A stretch of 64,000 nt of DNA from Argyresthia goedartella (Eukaryota > Arthropoda > Insecta > Lepidoptera > Argyresthiidae), in assembly GCA_949825045.1 (NCBI GenBank), contig OX463829.1:248001-312000 (forward strand), in the 5' to 3' direction. The notes under the pieces were generated by a model, which worked only from the letters and a program-made list of their open reading frames with translations, was not told the DNA's origin and ran no database searches. This document shows, in pieces, positions 42,188 through 53,900 of this stretch (the stretch's first letter is position 1; every line of letters begins with the position of its first letter). A program made the translations under genes and the position numbers.

Positions 42188-43648
42188 TTAGCGAAGGCTA
42201 ACTATCATCCTACGCACTATGGCGTTGGTTCTGTTTCTTTGAGAATCAGAAATAGAGACGAACCTCTCTACATCCATACCAGGGGGTAGTTCCCGTCTAG
42301 CATTTCTATTCTCGATCCACGCCTCTGGAATGTTCCATGGGTGGGCTGCGTTTGCTTGCTCCAAACAGCACCAGTTGTTGTGACTGTTGGCAATCGCGCT
42401 CTTGATCAGTTGATATCCCGTCAGATATGTTGCTCCGAACGTAGTCGTCGAGCTCGCATTTGCCGAGGTGGGTCTAACGACTAGGTTAGTCCACTTTTCA
42501 GCTGCGTTGTTGTTCTCTGTCGTGGGTACTGACTTGATCAGTTGGGCAGTGTCTCCTTCAATTGTGAGAGCATCCAGCTTGACTTTTTCATTTCTGAATG
42601 TCTTGCATCCAGCGAAGTAGTCACTGACTCTCTGTACAATGTTGATGTTCAGTCTGGTCCCTGAGACCGTTTCGCGGAAATGGGTTGCATCTATACCTGT
42701 CGAGGTTAATAGAATTCGCAACTCTTCTTTGCGCGGTCCGATGTTCCCGTAATTTCCTACCAGTGCTCTGGTTGGACGGGTATGTGGCGGGGTAACTCTG
42801 AAGTTTGGTACTGGTTGTACCGCTTCTGAGGCCTCAGCCATCATGTAATCTCCACAGATCCCTAATGAAGGAATCTCTTCGTAGAGATTGTGGGAGTTAG
42901 CGTCTATCGTTTGGGTATGGTACCCTCCGAAGCCGTTCACTACTGTCTTAGGTAGCGTGTGGTTAGCCAGGTGCACAGTTTTACCTGATGCATCTTTGAC
43001 TTCCCCCACACCTTTCAAAAACAGATAGATGGGCTGTGGAATATTGTACTCAAATCCCGCGACGGATTTCAAAAACTCCTGTTCCTCATAGGCGAGAGCG
43101 GTGTCTCCGCGTTTCGCTTTTATGTCTAACAAGCGTGTCCAGAGCATTGCCGTACTGTAGTAAGACAACATCCCTTTTGACATTTGCTTATTTAGGTTTG
43201 TGTCGTCACCTCCGATTGAGGCGTAGACTTCGTCAATTATTTCGGGTAGCCTAGCAAAGCTGGGCGTGATCTCCTGATTAACGTTTAATTCTCGTACGGA
43301 TACGTCGATGCCGAATATAGAATCAGCCCACATTGGGGTGTTCTTTTGGGCGGTCGGCTTATTTCCGAGCGAGGTTGGTACCGGGATATTTGGTGTTGCC
43401 GGTCCTTGTGGTCGTGCTTGAGGTTTTGATCCACCCGCATGATTTGGGTTGAACTTCTCAGGCTTACCACGATAGCCTGGGGCTATCTTCTTAATCTCCT
43501 CCTTCGTGTAAATCTTCTTTACCTGAGGTTGATTTTGGTTCTCCATTGTCACTTTGATCTCTTTAGCTTTCAGCGTAGAACAAAATGGGAACAAAAGGGA
43601 AAAGAACAAAAAACAATAAGCTCTCTTTGATGTGTTCAGGAACCGCAT
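42188..43648 (-). CDS. Candidate endogenous viral element: RNA-virus capsid-like protein, copy 1
   Basis: An open 486-codon frame. The likely viral start is the internal ATG at 43546 (452 residues); the 34 codons before it read through a U-rich leader and the edge of the host repeat. The N terminus is basic and proline-rich (about residues 35-95), followed by a long, even-composition region without retroviral, gag zinc-knuckle or transposase motifs. It ends in an arginine-rich segment (RNARRELPPGMD, RMIVSLR). Overall style and size resemble capsid proteins of insect partiti-like double-stranded RNA viruses; this is a family impression, not a search result. No stops or shifts. A 168-bp 3' leader-like region and a LINE-C tail follow. 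It is either a recent capture or kept by selection. Confidence 0.6.
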   Translation of the reverse strand: MRFLNTSKRAYCFLFFSLLFPFCSTLKAKEIKVTMENQNQPQVKKIYTKEEIKKIAPGYRGKPEKFNPNHAGGSKPQARPQGPATPNIPVPTSLGNKPTAQKNTPMWADSIFGIDVSVRELNVNQEITPSFARLPEIIDEVYASIGGDDTNLNKQMSKGMLSYYSTAMLWTRLLDIKAKRGDTALAYEEQEFLKSVAGFEYNIPQPIYLFLKGVGEVKDASGKTVHLANHTLPKTVVNGFGGYHTQTIDANSHNLYEEIPSLGICGDYMMAEASEAVQPVPNFRVTPPHTRPTRALVGNYGNIGPRKEELRILLTSTGIDATHFRETVSGTRLNINIVQRVSDYFAGCKTFRNEKVKLDALTIEGDTAQLIKSVPTTENNNAAEKWTNLVVRPTSANASSTTTFGATYLTGYQLIKSAIANSHNNWCCLEQANAAHPWNIPEAWIENRNARRELPPGMDVERFVSISDSQRNRTNAIVRRMIVSLR

Positions 43649-43768
43649 GTTTGACCGGAATTGTGGCTCTATAGTTGTTTAGCTTGTTCTGTAGTACCAA
43701 CTTCGCAGACAAACTAGGGGCGGCACGCAGGCGGGCGTCGGCGTTCGAAATTGGAATGTCATAATGTG
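43627..43768 (-). repeat. Dispersed repeat at the 5' edge of capsid-like copy 1
   Basis: Relative of 31313-31465. The first seven codons of the 486-codon frame (MRFLNTS) come from this repeat, marking the insert boundary at about 43626. A 12-bp perfect foldback (43760-43771 with 43777-43788, 5-nt loop) lies at its far end. Confidence 0.75.
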
Positions 43769-44035
43769 TAGAAAAACTACACATTATGGTTATAATGTGT
43801 AATTTTTAGTCGCTTAGCTGTAATCGGTATTCGGAAGGCGCCAAAATTAATCGATATTTGTTTTTAAAAGTTAATTTTAACTTGCCTAGTTTAGTGTGTG
43901 CCAATTTGTATGGATTTCGTATTCGGAAGGCATTTTAGTTGGCCGATTTTAGTTACTTTTTGACAGATAGCAGTTAAAATTAACGGGCATGGTTTTGGTG
44001 GCAATTAAAATTAACTTGAGGCCATTTTGGTCAGA

Positions 44036-44941
44036 ACAGGACCTTTGTTCTTTATAATCTTTATCAACGATCTGGCTGCGAAACTTAATAATCCTTGTCT
44101 GTTATACGCAGACGACCTTAAAATATTTTCCAGAATCCGAAATACAAACGACTGCGTTAATCTCCAGGCTGACATTGACACGCTTTCTGACTGGTGCAAT
44201 GAAAACCATATGGCACTAGGGATAGACAAATGCTTCAGTATATCTTTCACACTTAATAAGAATAAAATTAGGTATGACTAGAATATAGATTCTGTAGCAC
44301 TACAAAGGAAATCCGTCGCTCGAGATCTTGGCGTAATTTTTGACGAGAAACTTAGTTTCAATCACCATTATGCAGCACTCATTCCAAAATGCAACCAACT
44401 TCTAGGATTTATTTCCCGTGTCACTAAGACTTTCAAGAACCCAAAGAGTTTAATACTCCTTTATAACACCCTGGTCCGCAGCAGGCTCGAATATGCCTCT
44501 ATTATATGGTCCCCACATTATAAAGTCCATATTGACTTAATAGAGTCCATACAGAAGCGATTTCTGCGCAAGTTGTGTGCACGCTTTGGTCATCGGCGTA
44601 CGCTCAGCTCATATGAGACGAGATGTAAGCACTACCACATAAATACACTTGAAAACCGTAGAAAACTCCAAGACCTCGTCCGTCTTCATAAAATAGTCAG
44701 AGGCACCATAGCAACGTCACTACTATCAAACATTGACATCTACGTCCCTAACCGATCTGTGAGAATCCCCCGCACTTTTTCTATCCCCCCTTGCAGAATT
44801 AACGTCAGCGCCAACAACCCACTGGTGCGGATGTGTCGTTCATGCAACGCGGTTTCTGCCAATCATGATCCCAACGGGCCTGACATCTATCACGATTCAC
44901 TGCCATGTTTTAAATATAAGATTTTAAAATTGTTACAGTAA
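44036..44941 (+). pseudogene. LINE-F RT 3' half, second copy
   Basis: Begins mid-motif at GPLFFIIFIND and carries LLYADDLKIF to KYKILKLLQ, with the same internal stop as copy 1 (near 44278). It has no 5' part because the duplication starts inside the RT. The shared stop shows that the mutation preceded the duplication. Confidence 0.92.
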
Positions 44942-46010
44942 TATTAGTTTCCAACCTTATTCAAGCACATATTATCTATTTGTGATTAATTTTCACGCCT
45001 ACCGAACGGCGTGGAATCCTGAGGGGGGTGGGCTTTTGCCAGCACGTGACAGAAAAGTGAATTGAATGCTTACTGACCTTTGTCGCCGTAGACAGGAAAT
45101 CTAAAGCTCGATTCGAGACAGGAATACGGGATAAGAGCAGAATTGGGATAGGATAGGAATCGAATCACTATCGTTGCTACCCGACGCTGTTCGCCGGCGT
45201 GCTGCTGCCGACACGTGGAGTCGCCGCTACCGATACGACGAGTTGGAGACCGTACAACTTCAACCTTCACCACAAATCACTCAACCGCTGACGCGAATCT
45301 ACTTATTTCCCGACGATGGTTATGATGAGCACTCCGACCAGGCCCGACGCCTGTATTAGAGAATTGTTACACCGAATTACAATCACTGGCCCGACGCCTG
45401 AGCAGACATGTTGTTCTCCCGATGAGAAAAAAAGCAAAGATAACCTCCAATTTTTTCCTCTCGTTGGTACGAGTGACAGCTGCGGTCCGTTTCCGCTTAG
45501 TGATGTCCCGATTACTCGCGGTCGATCCGCGCAACAAAAAACCGGTGCGTTCCGAAGCATAAATATTAAACAATGTGCCTATAATAATTTACTAATTACT
45601 TAGATTTGTATTATTTTAAGTCATATAATTATGTGCTTATTGTCAAGTGTGTTTCATAGTCATGTTATATACACATGGTTTTGGCGTTTCAGACGGAAAT
45701 GTTTAGTCAAATCTCTAAGTTGTAATGTTTGTCTGTAATGCTGTTTTGTGTATTAATAAATAAATAAATGGACCGTTAAGGCATGTTCTATACAACTTTA
45801 TAAGGGAAAAGGAGGGCTCAAACAGTGATAATAACGTATTTAAAGAATTTACTTACGAAAACCTACCCCATGAAAAAAGAACACGAGGTGGGAATACTTC
45901 CAATTTAGTTCGAACAGAATTCGTAAACTATTTCATTTCCGAAGCTTGATCAGTTCCATGGCAGGATGAAGCTGTTTAGAATGTAATTAAATAATAAAAG
46001 AGACACTTAC

Positions 46011-46206
46011 CGAACTCTTGTCTTTATCTTTGTTCCATAACCTCAAAATCCCCCATTAAAATAACGCATATTTCGCGCCAACCTGCAATACTTGCAGTAT
46101 TCTCTCTGTATATATCCAGCGTCTTGTCCCAAAGGACTGGCCTATCTTCCACCAAACTAATTAACATTTCCTTGTCTATTAACTTTTCCCACTCCTTGGT
46201 TGACAT
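46011..46206 (-). pseudogene. Harbinger-1 MADF first exon, second copy
   Basis: Copy of 40806-41001 in the second tandem unit, with the same stop and donor. It has no second exon of its own nearby. Confidence 0.85.
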
Positions 46207-47065
46207 AGTTAATCAGTGATTATAATAATTATTACACACAATGCACGCGCGCGTTCTCTATGAATGTACAATAGAAAATGCGAGTCAAAACCTGTCGCAT
46301 CACTCCCCCTCCCCCCGCACACACCGCTCTATCCGTTCAAATTCTACGTATCCGTATATTTTTACTGTTCCGTCGTCCAGTATTCGATGACAAAACGGAA
46401 TGTATTTTTTTTACGGAACGATATTTTTACTGTATAAAGAATACTGTGTCATGTGTGAAGTCGCTCATACAACTACATACGCCATCGACGAAAAAAAAAC
46501 ATACACGATATAACGGAGACATGTGTGAACCGGCCGTAAGCGACGCCGTCTATCCTCACGTATCCGCACAGGTATCTGTTCGAGCGAGTCAGGCGCAAGC
46601 CCGCAATCATAGCCTCCTATAACTAACAAGCCATGAACGTAAGTTTGGCAACGTCGCCTAGCTGTCAGTAAGTGGTCCTATGGTCGTTTCCCATCTATCA
46701 TCTAATAGGCATGTAAATAAAACAACAGTACCTTTTCCAGGGGTGAAATTAATGAGAAATAAATAAAAAATGTTGTATATTTGTAATACCATACTTTATT
46801 TAACACTGAAATGAATGAAACAGAATCAAATAAGTTATAATTAGCGTCAACATTTTCCTTTTCTTCCCTTTATTACATTGAACAAAGTTGGTCATATGTT
46901 TTTGGTAATTATTTAATAGTAGTTTATGTGACTGCTACGTAATTGAAGGTATTAACACCCGAGAGTGGGTTTCGCCTTCGGCTCGTTTCATAATAATATC
47001 ACTCGAGAGTTTTAATGCCTAATTATGTACAGTTACATACACTAGTTTATCTACACACATATCAT

Positions 47066-47224
47066 AAGTCAATAGTCAAAGTACTTTATTACTGTAGATA
47101 TTTACATATACTTAGCAAACGTCATTTTTTGCCTCTTCTCTACATTGGACCACTGTGGGAGAAGAAGGGCGTAGAAACTCCCACAGATTTATTTTTAGAT
47201 CTCTTTTAAAAATAGGTTGTGCTT
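47066..47224 (-). mobile_element. LINE-C-type 3' tail, second copy
   Basis: Copy of 41861-42019 in the second tandem unit, again directly downstream of the capsid-like frame. Confidence 0.88.
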
Positions 47225-47392
47225 CCCTATCTATTTATTTAAAATTAATTATTAATTCTACTAATCTTAATGAACTTATTTAGATTTATTATCTGTAAGT
47301 GTAACGTTAAGTTATTTAGTTAAAACTAATTTGCTTATTTGACTGTACCCTCGATGCTACTCGCCGTGGCCGCGGTCTTAAGCTTTGGATGG

Positions 47393-48853
47393 TTAGCGAA
47401 GGCTAACTATCATCCTACGCACTATGGCGTTGGTTCTGTTTCTTTGAGAATCAGAAATAGAGACGAACCTCTCTACATCCATACCAGGGGGTAGTTCCCG
47501 TCTAGCATTTCTATTCTCGATCCACGCCTCTGGAATGTTCCATGGGTGGGCTGCGTTTGCTTGCTCCAAACAGCACCAGTTGTTGTGACTGTTGGCAATC
47601 GCGCTCTTGATCAGTTGATATCCCGTCAGATATGTTGCTCCGAACGTAGTCGTCGAGCTCGCATTTGCCGAGGTGGGTCTAACGACTAGGTTAGTCCACT
47701 TTTCAGCTGCGTTGTTGTTCTCTGTCGTGGGTACTGACTTGATCAGTTGGGCAGTGTCTCCTTCAATTGTGAGAGCATCCAGCTTGACTTTTTCATTTCT
47801 GAATGTCTTGCATCCAGCGAAGTAGTCACTGACTCTCTGTACAATGTTGATGTTCAGTCTGGTCCCTGAGACCGTTTCGCGGAAATGGGTTGCATCTATA
47901 CCTGTCGAGGTTAATAGAATTCGCAACTCTTCTTTGCGCGGTCCGATGTTCCCGTAATTTCCTACCAGTGCTCTGGTTGGACGGGTATGTGGCGGGGTAA
48001 CTCTGAAGTTTGGTACTGGTTGTACCGCTTCTGAGGCCTCAGCCATCATGTAATCTCCACAGATCCCTAATGGAGGAATCTCTTCGTAGAGATTGTGGGA
48101 GTTAGCGTCTATCGTTTGGGTATGGTACCCTCCGAAGCCGTTCACTACTGTCTTAGGTAGCGTGTGGTTAGCCAGGTGCACAGTTTTACCTGATGCATCT
48201 TTGACTTCCCCCACACCTTTCAAAAACAGATAGATGGGCTGTGGAATATTGTACTCAAATCCCGCGACGGATTTCAAAAACTCCTGTTCCTCATAGGCGA
48301 GAGCGGTGTCTCCGCGTTTCGCTTTTATGTCTAACAAGCGTGTCCAGAGCATTGCCGTACTGTAGTAAGACAACATCCCTTTTGACATTTGCTTATTTAG
48401 GTTTGTGTCGTCACCTCCGATTGAGGCGTAGACTTCGTCAATTATTTCGGGTAGCCTAGCAAAGCTGGGCGTGATCTCCTGATTAACGTTTAATTCTCGT
48501 ACGGTTACGTCGATGCCGAATATAGAATCAGCCCACATTGGGGTGTTCTTTTGGGCGGTCGGCTTATTTCCGAGCGAGGTTGGTACCGGGATATTTGGTG
48601 TTGCCGGTCCTTGTGGTCGTGCTTGAGGTTTTGATCCACCCGCATGATTTGGGTTGAACTTCTCAGGCTTACCACGATAGCCTGGGGCTATCTTCTTAAT
48701 CTCCTCCTTCGTGTAAATCTTCTTTACCTGAGGTTGATTTTGGTTCTCCATTGTCACTTTGATCTCTTTAGCTTTCAGCGTAGAACAAAATGGGAACAAA
48801 AGGGAAAAGAACAAAAAACAATAAGCTCTCTTTGATGTGTTCAGGAACCGCAT
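47393..48853 (-). CDS. Candidate endogenous viral element: RNA-virus capsid-like protein, copy 2
   Basis: Open 486-codon frame equal to 42188-43648 except for two residues: serine to threonine in the VRELNVNQ neighbourhood and serine to proline before LGICGDYMM. Both changes are non-synonymous. Probable internal start at 48751. Still uninterrupted. Flanks are those of copy 1 (repeat on the 5' side at 48832-48973, LINE-C tail on the 3' side). Confidence 0.6.
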   Translation of the reverse strand: MRFLNTSKRAYCFLFFSLLFPFCSTLKAKEIKVTMENQNQPQVKKIYTKEEIKKIAPGYRGKPEKFNPNHAGGSKPQARPQGPATPNIPVPTSLGNKPTAQKNTPMWADSIFGIDVTVRELNVNQEITPSFARLPEIIDEVYASIGGDDTNLNKQMSKGMLSYYSTAMLWTRLLDIKAKRGDTALAYEEQEFLKSVAGFEYNIPQPIYLFLKGVGEVKDASGKTVHLANHTLPKTVVNGFGGYHTQTIDANSHNLYEEIPPLGICGDYMMAEASEAVQPVPNFRVTPPHTRPTRALVGNYGNIGPRKEELRILLTSTGIDATHFRETVSGTRLNINIVQRVSDYFAGCKTFRNEKVKLDALTIEGDTAQLIKSVPTTENNNAAEKWTNLVVRPTSANASSTTTFGATYLTGYQLIKSAIANSHNNWCCLEQANAAHPWNIPEAWIENRNARRELPPGMDVERFVSISDSQRNRTNAIVRRMIVSLR

Positions 48854-50658
48854 GTTTGACCGGAATTGTGGCTCTATAGTTGTTTAGCTTGTTCTGTAGT
48901 ACCAACTTCGCAGACAAACTAGGGGCGGCACGCAGGCGGGCGTCGGCGTTCGAAATTGGAATGTCATAATGTGTAGAAAAACTACACATTATGGTTATAA
49001 TGTGTAATTTTTAGTCGCTTAGCTGTAATCGGTATTCGGAAGGCGCCAAAATTAATCGATATTTGTTTTTAAAAGTTAATTTTAACTTGCCTAGTTTAGT
49101 GTGTGCCAATTTGTATGGATTTCGTATTCGGAAGGCATTTTAGTTGGCCGATTTTAGTTACTTTTTGACAGATAGCAGTTAAAATTAACGGGCATGGTTT
49201 TGGTGGCAATTAAAATTAACTTGAGGCCATTTTGGTCAGATTTCGTATGAAAACTATTATTTTCTGTGTATTTCAGTCTAATCGTCTAGTCTAATTCGAG
49301 ATAATCAAGCAATTTAATCAATCAATCAATTGATCAATCGAACGTAATTTTAAGCGGGAAATTTATTTTTCTTGCCTCGACTTCTGTTTTGGCGGTTTTT
49401 TCTATATCCCAAAATATCTATAACAAATAAATGGATATCGAATACGGCTACGATATCGTGGCGGCTTTCTTAGCCCTAGATGAAGAGTCTAATTACCGGC
49501 GGTAAGTTACAACAGATTGTTTTTCACATACTTATCAATTTCCTTCAATCAATCAAACCAGCGCACATCTACGCACTGTTGATTACAGGCCTTCCTTTAC
49601 TACGAGATCAATACCTACTTAGGTCCCGTGCCTTTAAATTTTCTACCTCTTCTACTGTTATAATAGGTAAACTAAAATGATTATTCTTGCAGATTGCAGG
49701 AGCGCGCCAGTATGCAGGGGTTAAGGGATAGTTCGAATCCCTTCATGCTGGCTGACGCAAAGTTTATTGAACTGTTTGGGTTGCCAACTACTGCTGTCCA
49801 ACAGATAATTTCATCTATCTGCCTATCATTTATAAACATATGAATATTATACAGGTAGGTAGGTGTTATAAGTAGGAAAGAAGTGAAGCACCGCTTTACT
49901 GTAGTGCGTATATTCGACTGAATACTTTAGAGCATCTGAAGCTTCACGTGAAATTTGCTTCAAGTAATTAAATTATGATTGTAAAAACTGTGAAGCATAC
50001 TTAAAATGCTTAAAGCTTGATGTTCTCACTTCAACTCTAGACATATTTTATAAAAAACAAAATTATTTTATGGGTTCTTATAGGTAGGTACCTACTTATT
50101 TCAAAAACAACTTTGTCCCTAACTAATTATCTTATATTTTCACTCATAGGTGTCTGATGCTAACTGCAAAATATTGAGCATCAACCCCAACTTTCCGGGG
50201 TCTACCCATGATGCGGCTGTCTGGAGGGCGAGTGACGTGCATCGCCACCTGCAGACAAAATATGTGGAGGGAGAAAGGGGTAATTGGCTTCTAGGTTAGT
50301 ATTAATGTTTTTACTTAATACAAAACTTCAATCTGTAATTTATCAACTTTTCAAACTATTTTTTTTTATTCGACCAATAGCAATATCAATTATTTTAAGG
50401 AGATAAAGGCTATCCCTTGCTGCCGTGGCTAATGACTCCACTAGCGGGTGCCCCGGCTGGATCACCATCCGGACGGTACAACGCCTGCCATACCAGACCA
50501 CGCAATGTGGTCGAAAGGTGCTTTGGCAGGCTGAAGGGGAAGTTCCGCTGCCTCCACCAGCACAGAACAATGCATTACTCGTTCACCAAGGCGGCCAAAT
50601 TTGTGGTGGCCTGCTGCACCCTGCACAATATGTGGCTGCAAGGAACATTCGATGGTAT

Positions 50659-50745
50659 TGTTAAAATAGTATTTTTTGTACACTGGTAACACCTAATAAA
50701 CAGTCTCTTGTCTTTGGATCTCATACCGTGTTTCACTATCTAAAA
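50659..50745 (+). repeat. Left LTR of the copia element
   Basis: Begins TGTTAAAATAG and ends CTATCTAAAA. Contains an AATAAA signal (AACACCTAATAAACAG). Very short for an LTR. Confidence 0.9.
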
Positions 50746-50760
50746 GGCTATGGGCCTTCC
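50746..50760 (+). other. Primer-binding-site-like sequence
   Basis: GGCTATGGGCC directly follows the LTR and resembles the internal initiator-tRNA-Met priming site of copia elements. Confidence 0.6.
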
Positions 50761-50927
50761 TAAAATAAAATAAAATAGTTATAATAGCATTCTTGCCGGT
50801 TTTTCTAGTGAAATAAAGAAATTAAACTCTGAATTTCACGTGACAGTGAAGGCAGTATCGTGGGACAGTCGAAAGTGAGTTTTATTGGACACAGTGTGTC
50901 GGCGCCTCGCCGCGAGGAAAATAAAAC

Positions 50928-53900
50928 ATGGCGTTTACGAACAATTACCTAGCCACAGTGCCAAAACTGAAAGGGCGAGAAAACTATAGCGAATGGGCGT
51001 TTGCAGCAGAAAATTACTTGATCCTGGAAAATATGCTTCATTGCATTAAGCCAGATGGGGACAAGAAGATAGAGGTTGCAGATGACGCCAGGACAAAAGC
51101 GAAATTGATTTTGACTATTCATCCGTCGTTGTACGTTCACGTAAAAGAAGTGAGTTCGTCAAAAAGTCTTTGGGACAAGCTACAGACATTATTCGATGAT
51201 TCGGGGTTTACAAGACGCATCAGTTTACTCCGAAGCTATATTTCGATTCGTCTAGAATGCAGCAGTTCAATGACCTCATACGTGACGCAGATTGTAGAAA
51301 CCAGCCAAAAATTTAATGGAACGGGTTTCAAGATTACAGATGAATGGGTAGGAAGTTTGTTGCTAGCCAGGCTAACGGATAAGTACATGCCTATGATAAT
51401 GGCGATAGAGCATTCCGGCATAGCAATCACAACGGATAGTATCAAATCAAAATTGATGGACATGGAGGAGAATTCCGATCACTCAGAATTGAATGAAGTT
51501 AGCGGCACAAGCGCTGCGTTGTTCAGCAGAGGGCAAGACAGTCGGCAGAAAAAAAGTAATGTTGGCAGCCCTGCAACTGCGAGTGAAAAGAATCATGGCG
51601 GCGGATCGTCAAATGTCAACAACAACAAAAGCAAATCCGACAAGTCGAAAATCAGGTGCTATAGGTGTAATGAATACGGACATTACAAAAACCAGTGCAA
51701 TAGCAGTTCGCCGATTACTAAAAAGTTATCACACGCATTCTCAGCTGTTTTTCTCAGCGCAAATTACGAGAAAAGTGACTGGTATTTGGACAGTGGAGCG
51801 AGTGCTCATATGACGCACGATGAAAACGAGATGAAAAATACAGTGTTATCGCCAAGAATCAAGGAGATAATGGCAGCGAATCAAAGCAGCATGCCAGTTT
51901 TGTGCTCTGGTGAAGTGAACATTGTAACCGTGACTCCAAAGTACCATTATGACATTACGCTAAAAAATGTATTGTGTGTGCCTAACCTCGGTACGAACTT
52001 GATTTCGATCAGCCAGTTAATAAGAAACGGCAACAGTGTGCAATTCAAAGAGAATAGTTGCAATGTTTACAACAAGAAAAATGAATTGGTTGCCGTGGCG
52101 GACTTGGTCAATGGAGTTTACAAGTTGTGTTTGGAACAAAAACATTGTTTGTTGACAACTTACGCAGAAGTCAACAGGAAAATATGGCATAGAAGAATGG
52201 GCCACTTGAACATGGCAGACTTGAATACAATGAAAGGAGGAGCTGTCACAGGAGTAACATACATGGACAAGTATATAATTGGCAAAAATACCTGCAAGAT
52301 ATGTTGTGAGGGAAAGCAATCTCGCTTACCTTTCAGAAATGCTGGGACAAGACGCAGCAAAGTGTTGGAAATCATTCATGCTGATGTCGCAGGACCAATG
52401 GAAACAACATCCCTCGGAGGAGCCAGGTACTTTCTGATTTTTGTGGACGATTATAGCAGAATGGTGTTCATTTACTTTCTCAAAGCAAAGAGTGAGGCTT
52501 TCAAGTATTTCAAGGAGTTCAAAGTAATGGCATAAAACCAACAGAGCAGTAAAATGAAGAAAATCAGGACAGATAATGGCATGGAGTTTTGTAGCAAGGA
52601 ATTTGAGAAATTTTTGAAGGATGCTGGTATAGTACATCAAAAAACAAATGCTTATACTCCGGAACAGAATGGTTTGAGTGAGAGAACAAACCGAACTATA
52701 GTTGAACGAGCACGTTGCTTGTTGTTTGATGCGGGCTTAGACAAACAGTTTTGGGCGGAGGCTGCAAATACCGCCGTTTATCTAAAGAACAGATCAGTTG
52801 CATCAGGATTAAACAATAAATCACCGTTCGAGATGTGGAGTAATACAAAACCAAATTTAAGCCATGTCAGAATATTTGGTAGCGATGTAATGGTTCATGT
52901 ACCAAAGGAGAAGCGACTTAAGTGGGATACAAAGTCGAAGAAACATATCCTAGTTGGTTTCCCAGAAAATGTTAAGGGATACAGGATATATGACCCAATC
53001 ACAAGACGTGTAACAACAAGCAGAGATGTGATTATTCATGAGAACACTGAGAGTAAATGTACAGATGACAAAGTATCAGTTTCAGTCGGGGATACTAGTA
53101 AAGAGCTCAGTCATGAGAACACTGAATGTTCCGATGACACAGTATCAGTTTCAGTCGGGGATACTAGTCAAGATAAAGAATCAAAAAGTCAGCAACAAGT
53201 TGCAGTGATTGATAGTGAACCTGATTCAGTTCAGAACATTCCAGCAGATTCAGAAAATAAAAATGCGACATCAGACTTGATGGTGCAGAAACAACCTGAA
53301 AATCAAGTGGAGCCAGATCAAACTAGTACAGAAGTCAAAGCGAAACGGGTCAGGAAACGACCAGATTACTATGGGTTTAATAACCTATGTATGTCATCAA
53401 GCACAGAATGCGTTCGGGATCCAGAAAGTATTGAAGAGGCTCTGAATAGTCCAGACAAGCATCTATGGATTGAGGCAATACAGGATGAGCTGAAAGCGTT
53501 CAAAGAAAATCAAGCGTGGGTGCCGGTCGACAAGTTACCTGCTGGCAAAACAATAGTACAGTGTAAATGGGTGTTTAAAGTAAAAGTTAACAGTGAAAAA
53601 ACTGTGCGGCACAGAGCGCGTTTGGTGGCAAAGGGTTTCACCCAGAGGCCAGGAATAGACTATGATGACACATTCTCGCCTGTGATAAAATAACTCATCT
53701 GGACGTTAAAACAGCTTTTTTGAATGGTCTTATCAAGGAAGATATTTACATGTATCAACCAGGTATTGCTTGTAATGATGATAAGAAAAAGTTTGTTGTA
53801 AAACTTAATAAAGCTATCTATGGGTTAAAACAATCATCCAGATCTTGGTACGAGAGAGTGGAGCAATGTTTACAAGAATTAGGATTCAGAAAATGTAAAT

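Larger units (their letters stand above)
38831..44035. repeat. 5,205-bp segment, tandem copy 1
   Basis: Starts ACAGGACCTTTG inside LINE-F RT and ends TTTTGGTCAGA at 44035, where copy 2 begins with the same ACAGGACC. It contains the LINE-F 3' part, the Harbinger-1 right end, the LINE-C-type tail and the capsid-like frame. The copies differ at only a handful of bases by eye. Confidence 0.95.
44036..49240. repeat. 5,205-bp segment, tandem copy 2
   Basis: Same content as 38831-44035 at an offset of 5,205. Differences seen: one base in the CTCGAG phrase (46957), one in the frame near 46440 and two amino-acid changes in the capsid-like frame. Confidence 0.95.

Noticed and set aside
43591..43648. 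Signal peptide or membrane segment at the start of the capsid-like frame
   Set aside because: The hydrophobic stretch is encoded by the U-rich leader before the likely ATG at 43546 and is probably untranslated.
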